Source: Nitrospira sp. (GTDB taxonomy: Bacteria > Nitrospirota > Nitrospiria > Nitrospirales > Nitrospiraceae). From it: a DNA stretch of 34,055 nucleotides. Under the pieces are notes generated by a model, which was given only the letters and a program-made list of their open reading frames with translations, did not search any database and was not told where the DNA came from. Shown here in pieces: positions 24,211 through 32,396 of the stretch; the first letter of the stretch is position 1, and each line of letters begins with the position of its first letter. The stretch spans positions 92,805-126,859 of the forward strand of contig JABMDK010000011.1 of NCBI GenBank assembly GCA_015903995.1, given 5' to 3'. The translations under genes were made by a program, and so were the position numbers.

Positions 24211-25368
24211 GTGATCGGTGATGAGCGATTGGTGAACAGGGCCGGACATCCAGGGCACCTCGTTACAGATTATGGCTTGATGAGAGCTTCGGCTCAGACA
24301 TCTCGGAACACAATCTACTCGATCGCGGCAGTCGGTTGTTCCTGCGCCGCATTGGCCATCAGTTTTCTCGGCGTGGCCCAGTTTGATCTGCCGATCACCA
24401 AGTATGTGCGATCGGTCACGATTCATCTTCCCTGGGATCAACTCACTGTTCCGTGGATGGCGTTCACCAGCGATATGGGAGACTGGATCGGCCAAGGCTG
24501 GCGGTTGGCAGCCATAAGCCTTCTCCTGCTTGTCGGCGCATGGGCCTTTGAAAAGCCGACGGTCAAGATCGTTGCGGTTCAGTCGTTGATTGCTCACGGA
24601 ATCGCCGCATTGCTGGCCAACGGGCTGAAACATCTCATCGGCAGGCCTCGACCAAAGTTTGTCCACTCGGGAGACTGGCAGATGACTCTTTCCTGGGCCT
24701 CGGGCCTGGACTCCTTTCCGTCGGGACATAGCACAGCGAGTTTCGCCGTCGCGACAGTATTGGCGAAACAGTTTCCTCTCTTCGGGCCGATCTGTATGGC
24801 AATCGCGCTGTTTGTCGCACTCAGCCGTGTTCTTCGAGGATCGCATTTCCCGACCGATGTCCTTGCAGGGGCGGTGATCGGCATCCTCAGCGGTTTCATC
24901 GCAATGGCCCCATTACGACAGTGGCGCACTTCACTACAGGATGGACTGCGCCATGCGGCGATGGGTACTTCAGCGGTATTTGCGTTGCTCTGGGTTCTCT
25001 CTCGGCGAATGGAGGATGGCGTAGTGAGCATCCTGTTTTTGGCGCTCGGGGCCGGCGCGATGGCGGTCGGCGTATGGATCAGGCGAACTCATTGGGCTGG
25101 CAGGGGAAGACAAGGAGGGAGCTGGCACTCGAAGACGTCAGTCCTGTTGATCCTGTACGGCTTGGCTGCCATGACAACCTCACCTCTTGTGCTCTCCTCG
25201 GTTGGATTCTCCTGCATGGCGTTGTGGCTCGACACGATAGGTCGGAATGACAACCATAGTGAGGAATCGGCTGGCTGGTCTATGATGCGGGAAAGTGCTT
25301 TGATCGGAGGTGTGGCCCTCGCCATTCTGATCCTTGTTGATGCGCGCGGGGTCCTGCCTTTCCCGTAG
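24211..25368 (+). CDS. PAP2-superfamily membrane phosphatase
   Basis: A 385-residue polytopic protein with the complete PAP2 active-site triad: KX6RP at 140-148 (KHLIGRPRP), PSGHS at 170-174, and SRX5HX3D at 205-216 (SRVLRGSHFPTD). The core domain lies at about 55-230. An extra block of three or four hydrophobic helices follows (245-380), which is not part of the common PAP2 fold. Such enzymes remove phosphate from undecaprenyl pyrophosphate, phosphatidate or lipid A. The nearby lipid-glycosyltransferase genes suggest a lipid carrier substrate, an inference. GTG 24211 follows the previous stop by 6 bp; ATG 24280 is an alternative start that still keeps the whole domain. Confidence 0.88.
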   Translation: MIGDERLVNRAGHPGHLVTDYGLMRASAQTSRNTIYSIAAVGCSCAALAISFLGVAQFDLPITKYVRSVTIHLPWDQLTVPWMAFTSDMGDWIGQGWRLAAISLLLLVGAWAFEKPTVKIVAVQSLIAHGIAALLANGLKHLIGRPRPKFVHSGDWQMTLSWASGLDSFPSGHSTASFAVATVLAKQFPLFGPICMAIALFVALSRVLRGSHFPTDVLAGAVIGILSGFIAMAPLRQWRTSLQDGLRHAAMGTSAVFALLWVLSRRMEDGVVSILFLALGAGAMAVGVWIRRTHWAGRGRQGGSWHSKTSVLLILYGLAAMTTSPLVLSSVGFSCMALWLDTIGRNDNHSEESAGWSMMRESALIGGVALAILILVDARGVLPFP

Positions 25369-25393
25369 TCCTCATTGCGAGGCGATGTGTGAC

Positions 25394-25446
25394 GGTTCCA
25401 TTCGAGAGTCTCTCCGAGCGTTCTACCGATGGAACCGGTCTTCAGA
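25394..25446. terminator. imperfect hairpin between convergent genes (possible bidirectional terminator)
   Basis: GGTTCCAT and ATGGAACC flank a 37-base centre that itself contains CGAGAG/CTCTCC. The site lies between the PAP2 gene (+) and the ArnT-like gene (-), where a bidirectional terminator is expected. No U-run is seen on either strand, so this is only a candidate. Confidence 0.3.
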
Positions 25447-25477
25447 AGAAGGTCTTCAAAGCAGAGTCGAGCGCAGG

Positions 25478-27229
25478 TTAGTGCTCAACCGTCTTGGGCG
25501 TTGGTGGGGTACCAGCATGGTCACCCTGAGGCAGGGTGATCATCGGTTGATTGCCTAACAAGACGTAGCCATACCGCTTAAGAATCGGCTGAAATCCAGC
25601 GGCTTCCTCCGGCAAGGCATCTTGAACGTATTCCGGGAGGAGGATCATCGTCCGGCCCTCTTTGCGCAGCGCCGTACGCAGCCGGTCGATTTCGTTGGCT
25701 GGGATAAAGGTCACGGTTCGCCTCGCGTAGAAGGCGATGGAGGGTCTGGTCGACCCGAATGCGATCAATTGGTCTGTCGGATTCAGGTTCAACCCGGCTG
25801 CGTAAGCCAATTCCTGCGGCGGGGCGATTGCGTAGCGGTTGAGTTCTGGAACGACCACCAGAATAGCGACCAGAAACACACTCGCCAGCGCGCCTCCGGC
25901 TACCCCAAAGGCGATACCGCGCTTGTTGTCGTTCAAGCCCAAATACCCGATCAGCCCCATCGCAACCACGATGATCGTTGCGCCGACGTAAGGCCCGATA
26001 CCCAGGTCGAATTGAGCGGCGAGCGGGAACTCTTTGACCATCTTTCCTGAGAATTTGATGAATAGAGACGGCGCGCTCGCAAACCCGATCGCCAAGAGAT
26101 AGCCAATCCCCATCATGAGATGGATCGACCCACGCAGCCCTCTCGTGAAAGGGTCCTTTAGACCTTGGGCCCAAAACAAGGCGGCTAGGAGGGCGCAAGC
26201 GGGAAACAGCGGGCCGATATAATGAGGCAGTCGGGTGGAGGACAGGCTAAAAAAGATGAACACTCCGACGATCCACAGACCTGCGAACCACTCCAACTCC
26301 TCACCGGACCCTAACAATGTTTCTGATTCGAGTGCGCAATTCCTCATCGGGCGCCATTCTCGCCAGCTCTGATAGGCTCGATAGAGCCCCGCCGGTAGGA
26401 GTGCGCTCCAGGGATAAAAGCCCAGCAGTAGGACCGGAACATAGAACCACCAGCCCACTCCGTGACCTTCCATGGGAGCGAGAAATCGTCCCACCGTGTG
26501 TACTTTCGCTTGAGAGGAGTAGGCATCTCCATGCAGGAGGAGCATGGCGGCATACCAGGGCCCAGCGAGGAGAAGGAACAGCAATGTGCCGGTGATCGGC
26601 GCGCCTCTCTGCCAAAACACCGGCCATTGCCTGGTGGCCGTGAGATACAAGAGGCCGGTAATCAGGGGCACGGCGAATCCAACCGGCCCTTTTGTTAAAG
26701 TCGCCATGGCCATACCGGCATAAAAGGCCCAGATCCAATGACGCCCTCGGCCCGGCTCGTGGAGGCCGAGCCAGAATCCGTAGAGCGACAAGGTCGTGGA
26801 GAAGATCAGGACGCTGTCGGTAATCGCCATGCGTCCGAGTGCCAGTATCTCGATGTTCAGCAACAACATCAGCGCGCCGTACAGACCGACGGTCGGGCCA
26901 CGCAGCCGAGTGAGAAACAGATAGTGCATCACGATCAACCCAACTCCGAACAGGGCTGAGGGTGCCCGCGCTGCAAACTCGCTCACGCCGAAGACGTGAT
27001 ACGACATCGTCATCAGCCAATACACGAAGACCGGCTTGGCGACCCGCAGCTCCCCGTTGAAGGTCGGGGTCACCAAATCACCGGAGGCGAACATCTCTCG
27101 CCCGGCTTCGGCATTGCGGCCTTCGTCGCGATCCGTCAGGCCCATGCTGCCGAGGCCGGTGAAAAAGAGCAAACTAGAGAGGAGCAGCAGAAGAAGCAGT
27201 TGTATCGGTTGAGGAGACGTACGATCCAT
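25478..27229 (-). CDS. ArnT-like membrane glycosyltransferase (GT83/PMT_2)
   Basis: A 583-residue protein with about 11-13 predicted membrane helices and a soluble C-terminal domain (about 440-583). The first periplasmic loop has the GT-C acidic motif DRDEGRNAEAG (33-43). Further family signatures are ELRVAKPVFVYWL and LTKGPVGFAVPL. ArnT-type enzymes move a sugar from undecaprenyl phosphate to lipid A or other periplasmic acceptors. The sugar here is unknown; the neighbours (family 2 polyprenyl-phosphate glycosyltransferase and LABN protein) fit a lipid-linked sugar pathway. It is the last gene of a minus-strand group beginning near 29085. The gene name is not given because the substrate is unproven. 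Confidence 0.88.
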   Translation of the reverse strand: MDRTSPQPIQLLLLLLLSSLLFFTGLGSMGLTDRDEGRNAEAGREMFASGDLVTPTFNGELRVAKPVFVYWLMTMSYHVFGVSEFAARAPSALFGVGLIVMHYLFLTRLRGPTVGLYGALMLLLNIEILALGRMAITDSVLIFSTTLSLYGFWLGLHEPGRGRHWIWAFYAGMAMATLTKGPVGFAVPLITGLLYLTATRQWPVFWQRGAPITGTLLFLLLAGPWYAAMLLLHGDAYSSQAKVHTVGRFLAPMEGHGVGWWFYVPVLLLGFYPWSALLPAGLYRAYQSWREWRPMRNCALESETLLGSGEELEWFAGLWIVGVFIFFSLSSTRLPHYIGPLFPACALLAALFWAQGLKDPFTRGLRGSIHLMMGIGYLLAIGFASAPSLFIKFSGKMVKEFPLAAQFDLGIGPYVGATIIVVAMGLIGYLGLNDNKRGIAFGVAGGALASVFLVAILVVVPELNRYAIAPPQELAYAAGLNLNPTDQLIAFGSTRPSIAFYARRTVTFIPANEIDRLRTALRKEGRTMILLPEYVQDALPEEAAGFQPILKRYGYVLLGNQPMITLPQGDHAGTPPTPKTVEH

Positions 27230-27294
27230 AGTCGGATGCAGCCGTTACCAGTGGGTAGTGAAAGGCGCCGAACGGCGGTGTGTGGTGCTGCTGC

Positions 27295-27585
27295 TCATGC
27301 CTGCGGCCGAGGCTCGCCCTTGGTTTGATCTGCGCGATGGATGAGGACCAGATTTCGCACATAGACGACCGCCCCGAGCGCTTGCCCTGAGATAAACACA
27401 GGATCCATTCGGTAGATCGCGTAGGTCAGTGTAATCAACCCTCCGATGAGACTCATATACCAAAAGGAAATGGGGACGCGACTTTCGGCAGTCCGCTCGG
27501 ACGCGATCCATTGCACCAACCAACGGCCAAAAAACAGTCCTTGGCCGAGAAAGCCGATACCGAGCCAGATAGTTTCAGTAGTCAT
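27295..27585 (-). CDS. LABN-domain membrane protein (lipid-A-disaccharide synthase N-terminal domain type)
   Basis: A 96-residue protein with three hydrophobic helices and the LABN hallmarks GFLGQGLFFGRWLVQWIASE and SRVPISFWYMSLIGG, with a final YAIYRMDPVFISGQALG. Such proteins are encoded next to family 2 glycosyltransferases and ArnT-like enzymes in many Gram-negatives. Their role is poorly known; a flippase or helper for lipid-linked sugars has been suggested. It lies 65 bp from the ArnT-like gene and 75 bp from the glycosyltransferase gene, all on the minus strand. Confidence 0.87.
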   Translation of the reverse strand: MTTETIWLGIGFLGQGLFFGRWLVQWIASERTAESRVPISFWYMSLIGGLITLTYAIYRMDPVFISGQALGAVVYVRNLVLIHRADQTKGEPRPQA

Positions 27586-27660
27586 TCAGATAGTCGGACG
27601 GAGGCCATCATCAGCATGTCGGAATCATAGAGGTATCTGTCTCAAGGTTGGACATGGATG

Positions 27661-28401
27661 TCAGGTATCACGGAATTTGTAGCGTAACACACGATGCTGC
27701 ATCCATCGAACCGCGATCAGATCATAGAGCGACTTGAACAGGCGGTTCCCCATCCCGTATTTGGATACGCCATGAATGCGGGGATAATGTCGGACCGGCA
27801 CCTCGGTCACCGTGAACCCATGCATCAAGGCGAGCGCCGGAAAGAATCGGTGCATTCCCTCAAAGAGACGAATCCGCTCCAGCACCGGGCGTCGAAAGAC
27901 TTTGAGCGGGCATCCCGTATCATGGACACCGTCATGAGTGAACAAGTTTCGCACAGGGTTCGCAATTCGGGAGGAGATCATCTTCACGAAGCCGTCTTGT
28001 CGTTGTTGCCTCCATCCGCAGACGACGTCGTGGGAGGCGGTATATGGAAGCAGCTTCAAGATATCTTCGCTGTCCTGCTGGAGATCGCCGTCGATCTGGA
28101 TGATGATCTCGCCGGAAGATTGCCGAAAGCCCGCCTCAAGCGCGCAGGTCTTTCCGTAATTGCGGTCGAAGTGAAACACCCGCACTTGAGCATGTTCGCG
28201 AGCCAAACGATCCAGCTCGTCGCTGCTGCCGTCGCTGCTCCCATCATCGACGAAAAGAATTTCGTACGGGCGAGTGCGTGATCGTTCGTGCGAATCCATA
28301 ACTTTAAGGAGGCTCGAAATCAGTGGAGACAGGTTCTCTCGTTCATCCTTGATGGGGACGATGACAGAGGCCCAAGGATTGGAATTGGATAGCGGCGTCA
28401 T
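27661..28401 (-). CDS. family 2 glycosyltransferase (polyprenyl-phosphate sugar synthase type)
   Basis: A 246-residue cytoplasmic GT-A enzyme without C-terminal membrane helices. The motifs VIVPIKDERENLSPLI, VDDGSSDGS (51-59) and IDGDLQQD (103-110, DxD metal site) match the DPM1/ArnC-like group, as does the later HDTGCPLKVFRR. It would transfer a nucleotide sugar to undecaprenyl phosphate, supplying the ArnT-like enzyme encoded two genes downstream. The lack of the two C-terminal helices of ArnC makes it closer to DPM1-like synthases. A 120-bp gap separates it from the upstream secreted-protein gene. Confidence 0.9.
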   Translation of the reverse strand: MTPLSNSNPWASVIVPIKDERENLSPLISSLLKVMDSHERSRTRPYEILFVDDGSSDGSSDELDRLAREHAQVRVFHFDRNYGKTCALEAGFRQSSGEIIIQIDGDLQQDSEDILKLLPYTASHDVVCGWRQQRQDGFVKMISSRIANPVRNLFTHDGVHDTGCPLKVFRRPVLERIRLFEGMHRFFPALALMHGFTVTEVPVRHYPRIHGVSKYGMGNRLFKSLYDLIAVRWMQHRVLRYKFRDT

Positions 28402-28521
28402 GATACGAAAAAACTCAAGCTGCGGCCAGAGGTTAGGTTACGAACTGGCGCATTCTAACGGATGGCGGAGAGAGGGTCAAACGTGCGACGGGAATAGTCC
28501 TGATCTTTGGGCGAGGAGGAG

Positions 28522-29085
28522 TTATTGACCTGCACCCACGATGGTAAAACGCATCGTGCCCATGAGCGTCATCTCGTTGACTTGTTCCCCGGTATGAATC
28601 TCGACTTTGTAGCGACCAGGCTTCCAGCCATCCTGCGGGGGTAACAACTTGAGATAGCCGCTTTCATCCTCCAAGGCAATGCGCATGGCGTCTTCGCTGA
28701 TGACTGTCCCGGGTAGGGTACCGGCCAGCTGTTCTGGCATGCATCGGCCGAACACAGTGAAGGCCTGATAATGTTGATGCAGTGAGAAGATAATGAAAAT
28801 GGCGGCCACATCCCCACGAAATCGTTCCGTGGGATTGATCGGCACGATTTCGTGGGTCCTGAGAAAACCCAGACGCTCTTCAAAGTCTTCCGCCAAAGCG
28901 ATTGAGCGAAACATGCCCTTCGGGGGTGCGTCGAAATCGTAGGCGGTCACATCTTGCGCGCGGTTTTGAAACTCGGAGATCGGCACGTTTCCGGTGAGGG
29001 GGAGTTCTTCGCCGGGCGCTGCTGAGTACCACAGCAGCGCGGCCACCAGCACACCGCCGGCCAGGTGAAATCCTCCGGTCATCAT
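28522..29085 (-). CDS. conserved-looking exported protein of unknown function
   Basis: A 187-residue protein with a probable signal peptide (FHLAGGVLVAALLWYSAAPG) and no other membrane segment. The mature part has a helical first third (ALAEDFEERLGFLRT) and a beta-rich second half. The end (GWKPGRYKVEIHTGEQVNEM and TLMGTMRFTIVG) looks like a small Ig-like sandwich, as in proteins that describe a ligand given by PGRYKVE motifs. I do not recognise a family. It opens the minus-strand glycosyltransferase group and is divergent from the methyltransferase gene at 29228. No clear Shine-Dalgarno precedes ATG 29085 or ATG 29082. Confidence 0.65.
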   Translation of the reverse strand: MMTGGFHLAGGVLVAALLWYSAAPGEELPLTGNVPISEFQNRAQDVTAYDFDAPPKGMFRSIALAEDFEERLGFLRTHEIVPINPTERFRGDVAAIFIIFSLHQHYQAFTVFGRCMPEQLAGTLPGTVISEDAMRIALEDESGYLKLLPPQDGWKPGRYKVEIHTGEQVNEMTLMGTMRFTIVGAGQ

Positions 29086-29227
29086 GTCTGTCTGCTACAC
29101 CTATGGAGGTGAGACTGTCAAGAAATCGGCGAGCAAGTGGCCCATTGCGGCATTTTCCAGCCTTCTGTTAGGATTTCGGCCACTGAACGGACAATTCGTC
29201 GAACATTCTCACTGGTGACCCAACGTT

Positions 29228-30667
29228 ATGTTGCAAGACGCTGACGCTCTTCCCCAGCTCATCGGGGACTATAAGCCGCTCGATCAATGGCAGGTCCATC
29301 TCAACCAGCTCTTCTACGGACTGCGAGGGGATAAACTCCGATCGTACTACCAAACGTTCGCCTCGGCGGACTTCCGGCTCGCCCATGCGCTGGCGGCTGA
29401 TTATTTCGAGCGCGTCACCAAACGCGATAAGGCAGCAGGCCGGAAATTTTCAGACCCCTTGCCCCTTACCTCTCATGCCTCACCTCGCATCGTTCTAGAG
29501 TTGGGACCGGGCAACGGTAACCTTGCGGCATGCTTCCTCACCCATCTCAAGGCGATAGACCAAGAAGGCAGGGTCTATCCGCGTGTGCGGTATGTCCTGG
29601 TCGATTGGGAAGAGTCGGTCTTGGCCGGAGCTCTGGCTCATCCGGACCTGGCAGTGCATCGGGATCGTGTGGAGACCCGTTGCGGATCGATTGAGCAGGT
29701 AGGGGGCATAGCCGATGGGACGGTCGACCGGATCATCTGCAACGAACTGTGGAACGATCTGCCGACGAAATTATTGGCGAGACATGGCGGTGAAGTGGAG
29801 GAAGAGTACCTCCGTCCCAATCTGAGTGAGTTGCTCCATGCCAAGATTCAAGATTGGTCGGCGTTCGTCCGGGCTTTTCAGGACAAAGATCTTGCAACGA
29901 TCAAGACGTTCCCTCCCTTTCTCGATGAGCTGGTTTGGGAAAAAGAGTATCGCAAGATCGAATGGAAAGACCTGCCTTACCGGAAAACCATCGTCGAATT
30001 TCTCCAGTCCATCGACCAAGAGGTCTTGGTGCCGGTCAACGTTGGTGCCTACGAGACTCTGAAAGAAGCCAAGCGGCTCCTGGCTCCGGATGCGATCGGA
30101 TTCAGCGCCTTCGATGCCGGGACCGCCGACATGACCGTCTTGAACGATCCCGAGAAGCCCTGCTATGGCCAGTTCGGTGGGCAATACAGCTTCATGATCA
30201 ACTTCGCGTTGGTCGAGGCCGTGGCCAAACATCTTGGACTGAAACAGACGACCCTTGAGCCTCAGCGGGAATTCGTCGGGCGATCGTTGAATACGAACGT
30301 GATCACGCTTATGGATTTGCTGGCGACACATCCCTCCGCCGGGCCTACACTGCAAGCCTGGGAACAAGACAAACTTGTGCTGAGGACCATCAGGGCGTTG
30401 AACGAAACATTTGAGAGCCCCTATCGTCGCCGGCTTGAGTTTCCGCTTGGCACCAATGTGCCGCCGGAAGAGCGAGAGGCTTTGAGCGCGATCTTGCGGG
30501 CACTCAAAGGTGATGGCATTCCCGACACCGTGGCCTACGTGACCGAAGAGGAACTCACCCGCGCACAAAAAGATTTGGAAGAGATCGGCTACGAGAGTGA
30601 GGCTATCGGCATGGCTTTGAGTGCTCCACCCAGCCCGATCGAGTACTGTCACTTCACATGTCGGTGA
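29228..30667 (+). CDS. SAM-dependent methyltransferase, MidA/NDUFAF7-like
   Basis: A 479-residue protein. An N-terminal helical part with RSYYQTFASADF is followed by a SAM-binding motif I, LELGPGNGNLA (90-100). The motif ICNELWNDLP (169-178) corresponds to the NE-x2-D-x2-P signature of the MidA family (DUF185). Members methylate arginine residues of complex I subunits in mitochondria; bacterial roles are less clear. The central SEE-type insertion (residues 180-270) is longer than usual for the family, about 380-400 residues. No other complex I assembly gene is in the window. It is a single gene, divergent from the minus-strand group. Confidence 0.75.
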   Translation: MLQDADALPQLIGDYKPLDQWQVHLNQLFYGLRGDKLRSYYQTFASADFRLAHALAADYFERVTKRDKAAGRKFSDPLPLTSHASPRIVLELGPGNGNLAACFLTHLKAIDQEGRVYPRVRYVLVDWEESVLAGALAHPDLAVHRDRVETRCGSIEQVGGIADGTVDRIICNELWNDLPTKLLARHGGEVEEEYLRPNLSELLHAKIQDWSAFVRAFQDKDLATIKTFPPFLDELVWEKEYRKIEWKDLPYRKTIVEFLQSIDQEVLVPVNVGAYETLKEAKRLLAPDAIGFSAFDAGTADMTVLNDPEKPCYGQFGGQYSFMINFALVEAVAKHLGLKQTTLEPQREFVGRSLNTNVITLMDLLATHPSAGPTLQAWEQDKLVLRTIRALNETFESPYRRRLEFPLGTNVPPEEREALSAILRALKGDGIPDTVAYVTEEELTRAQKDLEEIGYESEAIGMALSAPPSPIEYCHFTCR

Positions 30668-30954
30668 CGAGTAGGAGTGAGCGAAAAGTCGACAAGGGTG
30701 GTCCCAGCATCCGCTGCGTGATGCCATGGATTACCCCTTGAGTTCCAGAAATTCAGGCTTGCTCTATAAGAACAGCGCAAGGCCTTGGTCAACTGTGACC
30801 ACGCTTTACCGGAGGGCCATTAATCGGATGTCCTGGTACTGTGCTGAACGACTCTGTGGATTGCCGCAGCAAGATGCGTAGAAGAGTCGGTGTTGCGCCT
30901 TCTGCTGCTACGAGTATGGTCTCAGAAGTTCCTGAATGACACGAGGAGAGGGCT

Positions 30955-31158
30955 ATGAGTTCGTTTGGTACGAGTATTGCCGGGCTTGTGGGTGGAGTGG
31001 TGCTCCTGATGGGTTTGTTTGCATTGTTTCAAAGAGAGTGGAAGGCGGCCTTTGTGTGGTTTCTCTCTGGCCTGGGACTGATCGCCCTGTTGACCTTTCT
31101 CGACAAACCGGGCTCTCATCCATCAGAACCCCTTAAGACCCGCGAGACGCGTGAATAA
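30955..31158 (+). CDS. small two-helix membrane protein
   Basis: A 67-residue protein with a strong GAGGAGAGGG Shine-Dalgarno before ATG 30955. It has two hydrophobic segments (IAGLVGGVVLLMGLFALF and AAFVWFLSGLGLIALLTFL) joined by a short basic loop (QREWKAA), and a charged C-terminal tail. No family is recognised. The 287 bp before it hold no convincing gene, only a short dyad (GGTCAACTGTGACC, 30787-30800). Confidence 0.65.
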   Translation: MSSFGTSIAGLVGGVVLLMGLFALFQREWKAAFVWFLSGLGLIALLTFLDKPGSHPSEPLKTRETRE

Positions 31159-31379
31159 TCTCGACTGAGCTCCTGAAGTGGTTTCCTCTCAGCCGTGACT
31201 ATTCCGAACGCCCCTTATTCATCAAGTGCCGCAAGAATAAATCCGGCTGACTTGTTCAGTATCCCCCTGACCAGTTGGAGTCAGCGGAGCAAGCAGCAGA
31301 AAGCTCAAGGGGTCGGTAAGCAGCGGGGCAAGTATGAGCCTGAACTGGGGGACTGGTTCTGCAACGACAGGAGGAAACC

Positions 31380-31412
31380 ATGGTCCTTGAGCCGCCTCAA
31401 ATCAACGCCTAA
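31380..31412 (+). CDS. ten-codon ORF behind a strong ribosome-binding site (relic?)
   Basis: AGGAGG (31369-31374) with five-base spacing precedes ATG 31380, but the frame ends after ten codons (MVLEPPQINA). It overlaps the end of the minus-strand membrane-protein relic. It may be the 5' stub of a lost gene, a leader peptide, or chance. Confidence 0.2.
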   Translation: MVLEPPQINA

Positions 31413-31985
31413 AACTCAGGATTGGGCCGATCCCTGTTGCCGGCAGTACGAGTGTGCGGCACGTTGCAAGCAGAGCCACCACCGGCACCACAAGAGCCTG
31501 CACGTTGACGATGGGCACAACCACCATCGTGTATTGTAGGAGATGTTCGCCGATTCGCTGAGGTCCGGCCTGGCATAGGTTGTCATAGCTGAAGCTGAAC
31601 ACGGCTCGGTAGAGCGCAGGGGTGTCATCCAGCGACCAGATAAAGTCCAGTCCGACCGATGCGAAGAAGATTTTTACGGCCGTGACAACCAGCAGCAACG
31701 GTCGCGGAAGCGATTGGTAAATGATGATCCCGCACACGATCAAGGCATAGAGCCAGGCCACAAGAGTCACCACTGTTGTCAGCCAGATATACCGGGGCTT
31801 GACCTCAACGAGAAAACGGGTGGGATCGAGGGATTCCTTCGATACTTCTGAAAAAAGGAACGTTCCCCCTCGAAATGATCAACCGGCTGCATCGCCCACC
31901 ATACATCCCGCCGGAGGGTCTTATCGGCATGATGACGTGAAGTAGCTCTGGCCAAGACCTCCTTTGCTAGAGCATCGGAGTTCAT
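31402..31985 (-). pseudogene. membrane protein of unknown family, split by an apparent frameshift
   Basis: Two minus-strand frames together make a protein of about 194 residues. The N-terminal part starts at ATG 31985 (MNSDALAKEVLARATSRHHA) and reads well to DHFEGERSFFQ. The continuation is in another frame, EVSKESLDPTRFLVEVKPRY, and runs on through four hydrophobic segments (for example VTLVAWLYALIVCGIIIY) to the stop at 31402. The switch point is an A6 run on the plus strand (31851-31856); one added base would join the two parts. In the current sequence the C-terminal part alone could start only at GTG 31773. It could be a sequencing error or a real pseudogene. The family is not recognised. 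Confidence 0.5.
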
Positions 31986-32103
31986 GAGTCGGCATTGTGA
32001 ACACAGTCATTCGGAACCTGCCGCTCCGGCTTCTGACCGAGAGGGTAGTGCCCACGGGAGCGAAATTGCTATTGTTAGGTATTCGGCGTGCCGTCCGATC
32101 ACC

Positions 32104-32132
32104 TTGACTTTGGCATGGCGAATTCATACGAT
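32104..32132 (+). promoter_or_regulatory. sigma-70 promoter driving the guanidine riboswitch
   Basis: TTGACT (-35, 5 of 6) and TACGAT (-10, 4 of 6) are separated by exactly 17 bp. The predicted transcript would start at about 32139, some 20 bp before the riboswitch aptamer. Confidence 0.6.
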
Positions 32133-32160
32133 GCGCTCGGAATCGTTCCAAGAGGAAAAC

Positions 32161-32261
32161 GAGGGTTCCGGCTTTCTTTCTTATTGGAAAAAGCGTCTGG
32201 TCCGAGAGTTTTCGGCCTCTCCCATAACGAGGCTCCACGGAGGGATAAAAACCCGGGAGAT
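32161..32261 (+). ncRNA. guanidine-I riboswitch (ykkC class)
   Basis: The conserved blocks of the ykkC/guanidine-I aptamer occur in order with normal spacing: GAGGGTTCCG (32161-32170), GTCTGGTCCGAGAG (32195-32208), a variable helix closed by GGCCTCT and a later AGAGG-like arm, then CCACGGAGGGATAAAA (32235-32250) and ACCCGGGAGA (32251-32260). The variable first helix is short. The class binds free guanidinium and usually turns genes on for guanidine export or breakdown. A small stem CATGTAC-TGAG-GTACATG (32262-32279) followed by CTTTT could be part of the expression platform, a weak terminator. Downstream are a short leader ORF, a broken permease and a guanidinase-like gene, which fits the ligand. 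Confidence 0.92.
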
Positions 32262-32284
32262 CATGTACTGAGGTACATGGCTTT
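32262..32284 (+). terminator. hairpin of the riboswitch expression platform (weak intrinsic terminator candidate)
   Basis: A seven-pair stem CATGTAC/GTACATG with loop TGAG directly follows the aptamer, and CTTTT comes next. The U-run is short, so termination would be weak; an anti-anti-terminator role is possible. In this riboswitch class ligand binding typically prevents terminator formation. Confidence 0.4.
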
Positions 32285-32318
32285 TGGGGAATGTAACCTT
32301 CCAGCAGGAGGCTTCGTT

Positions 32319-32396
32319 ATGCATATCCATCTCATAATTTTTTCCATACCGGATCAGCCAGACCTGCTGCTGAGTCAGAGAGGTCTGCCGTGGTAA
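32319..32396 (+). CDS. possible 25-codon leader ORF after the guanidine riboswitch
   Basis: AGGAGG (32306-32311) precedes ATG 32319 by seven bases, the best ribosome-binding site in the region. It encodes a hydrophobic-start peptide (MHIHLIIFSIPDQPDLLLSQ) of 25 residues, ending TAA at 32394-32396, and overlaps the permease GTG start at 32390. Translational coupling to the permease is plausible. It could also be an accident of the permease leader. Confidence 0.35.
   Translation: MHIHLIIFSIPDQPDLLLSQRGLPW

Noticed and set aside
23767..24846. A 359-codon minus-strand ORF antisense to the TolB-like and PAP2 genes
   Set aside because: It spans two real genes with family motifs on the other strand and shows no recognisable domain.
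31195..31539. A 114-codon plus-strand ORF
   Set aside because: Its composition is irregular (runs of His, Lys and Arg at the end), and it overlaps the antisense of the hydrophobic minus-strand frame, which looks more like a real protein.
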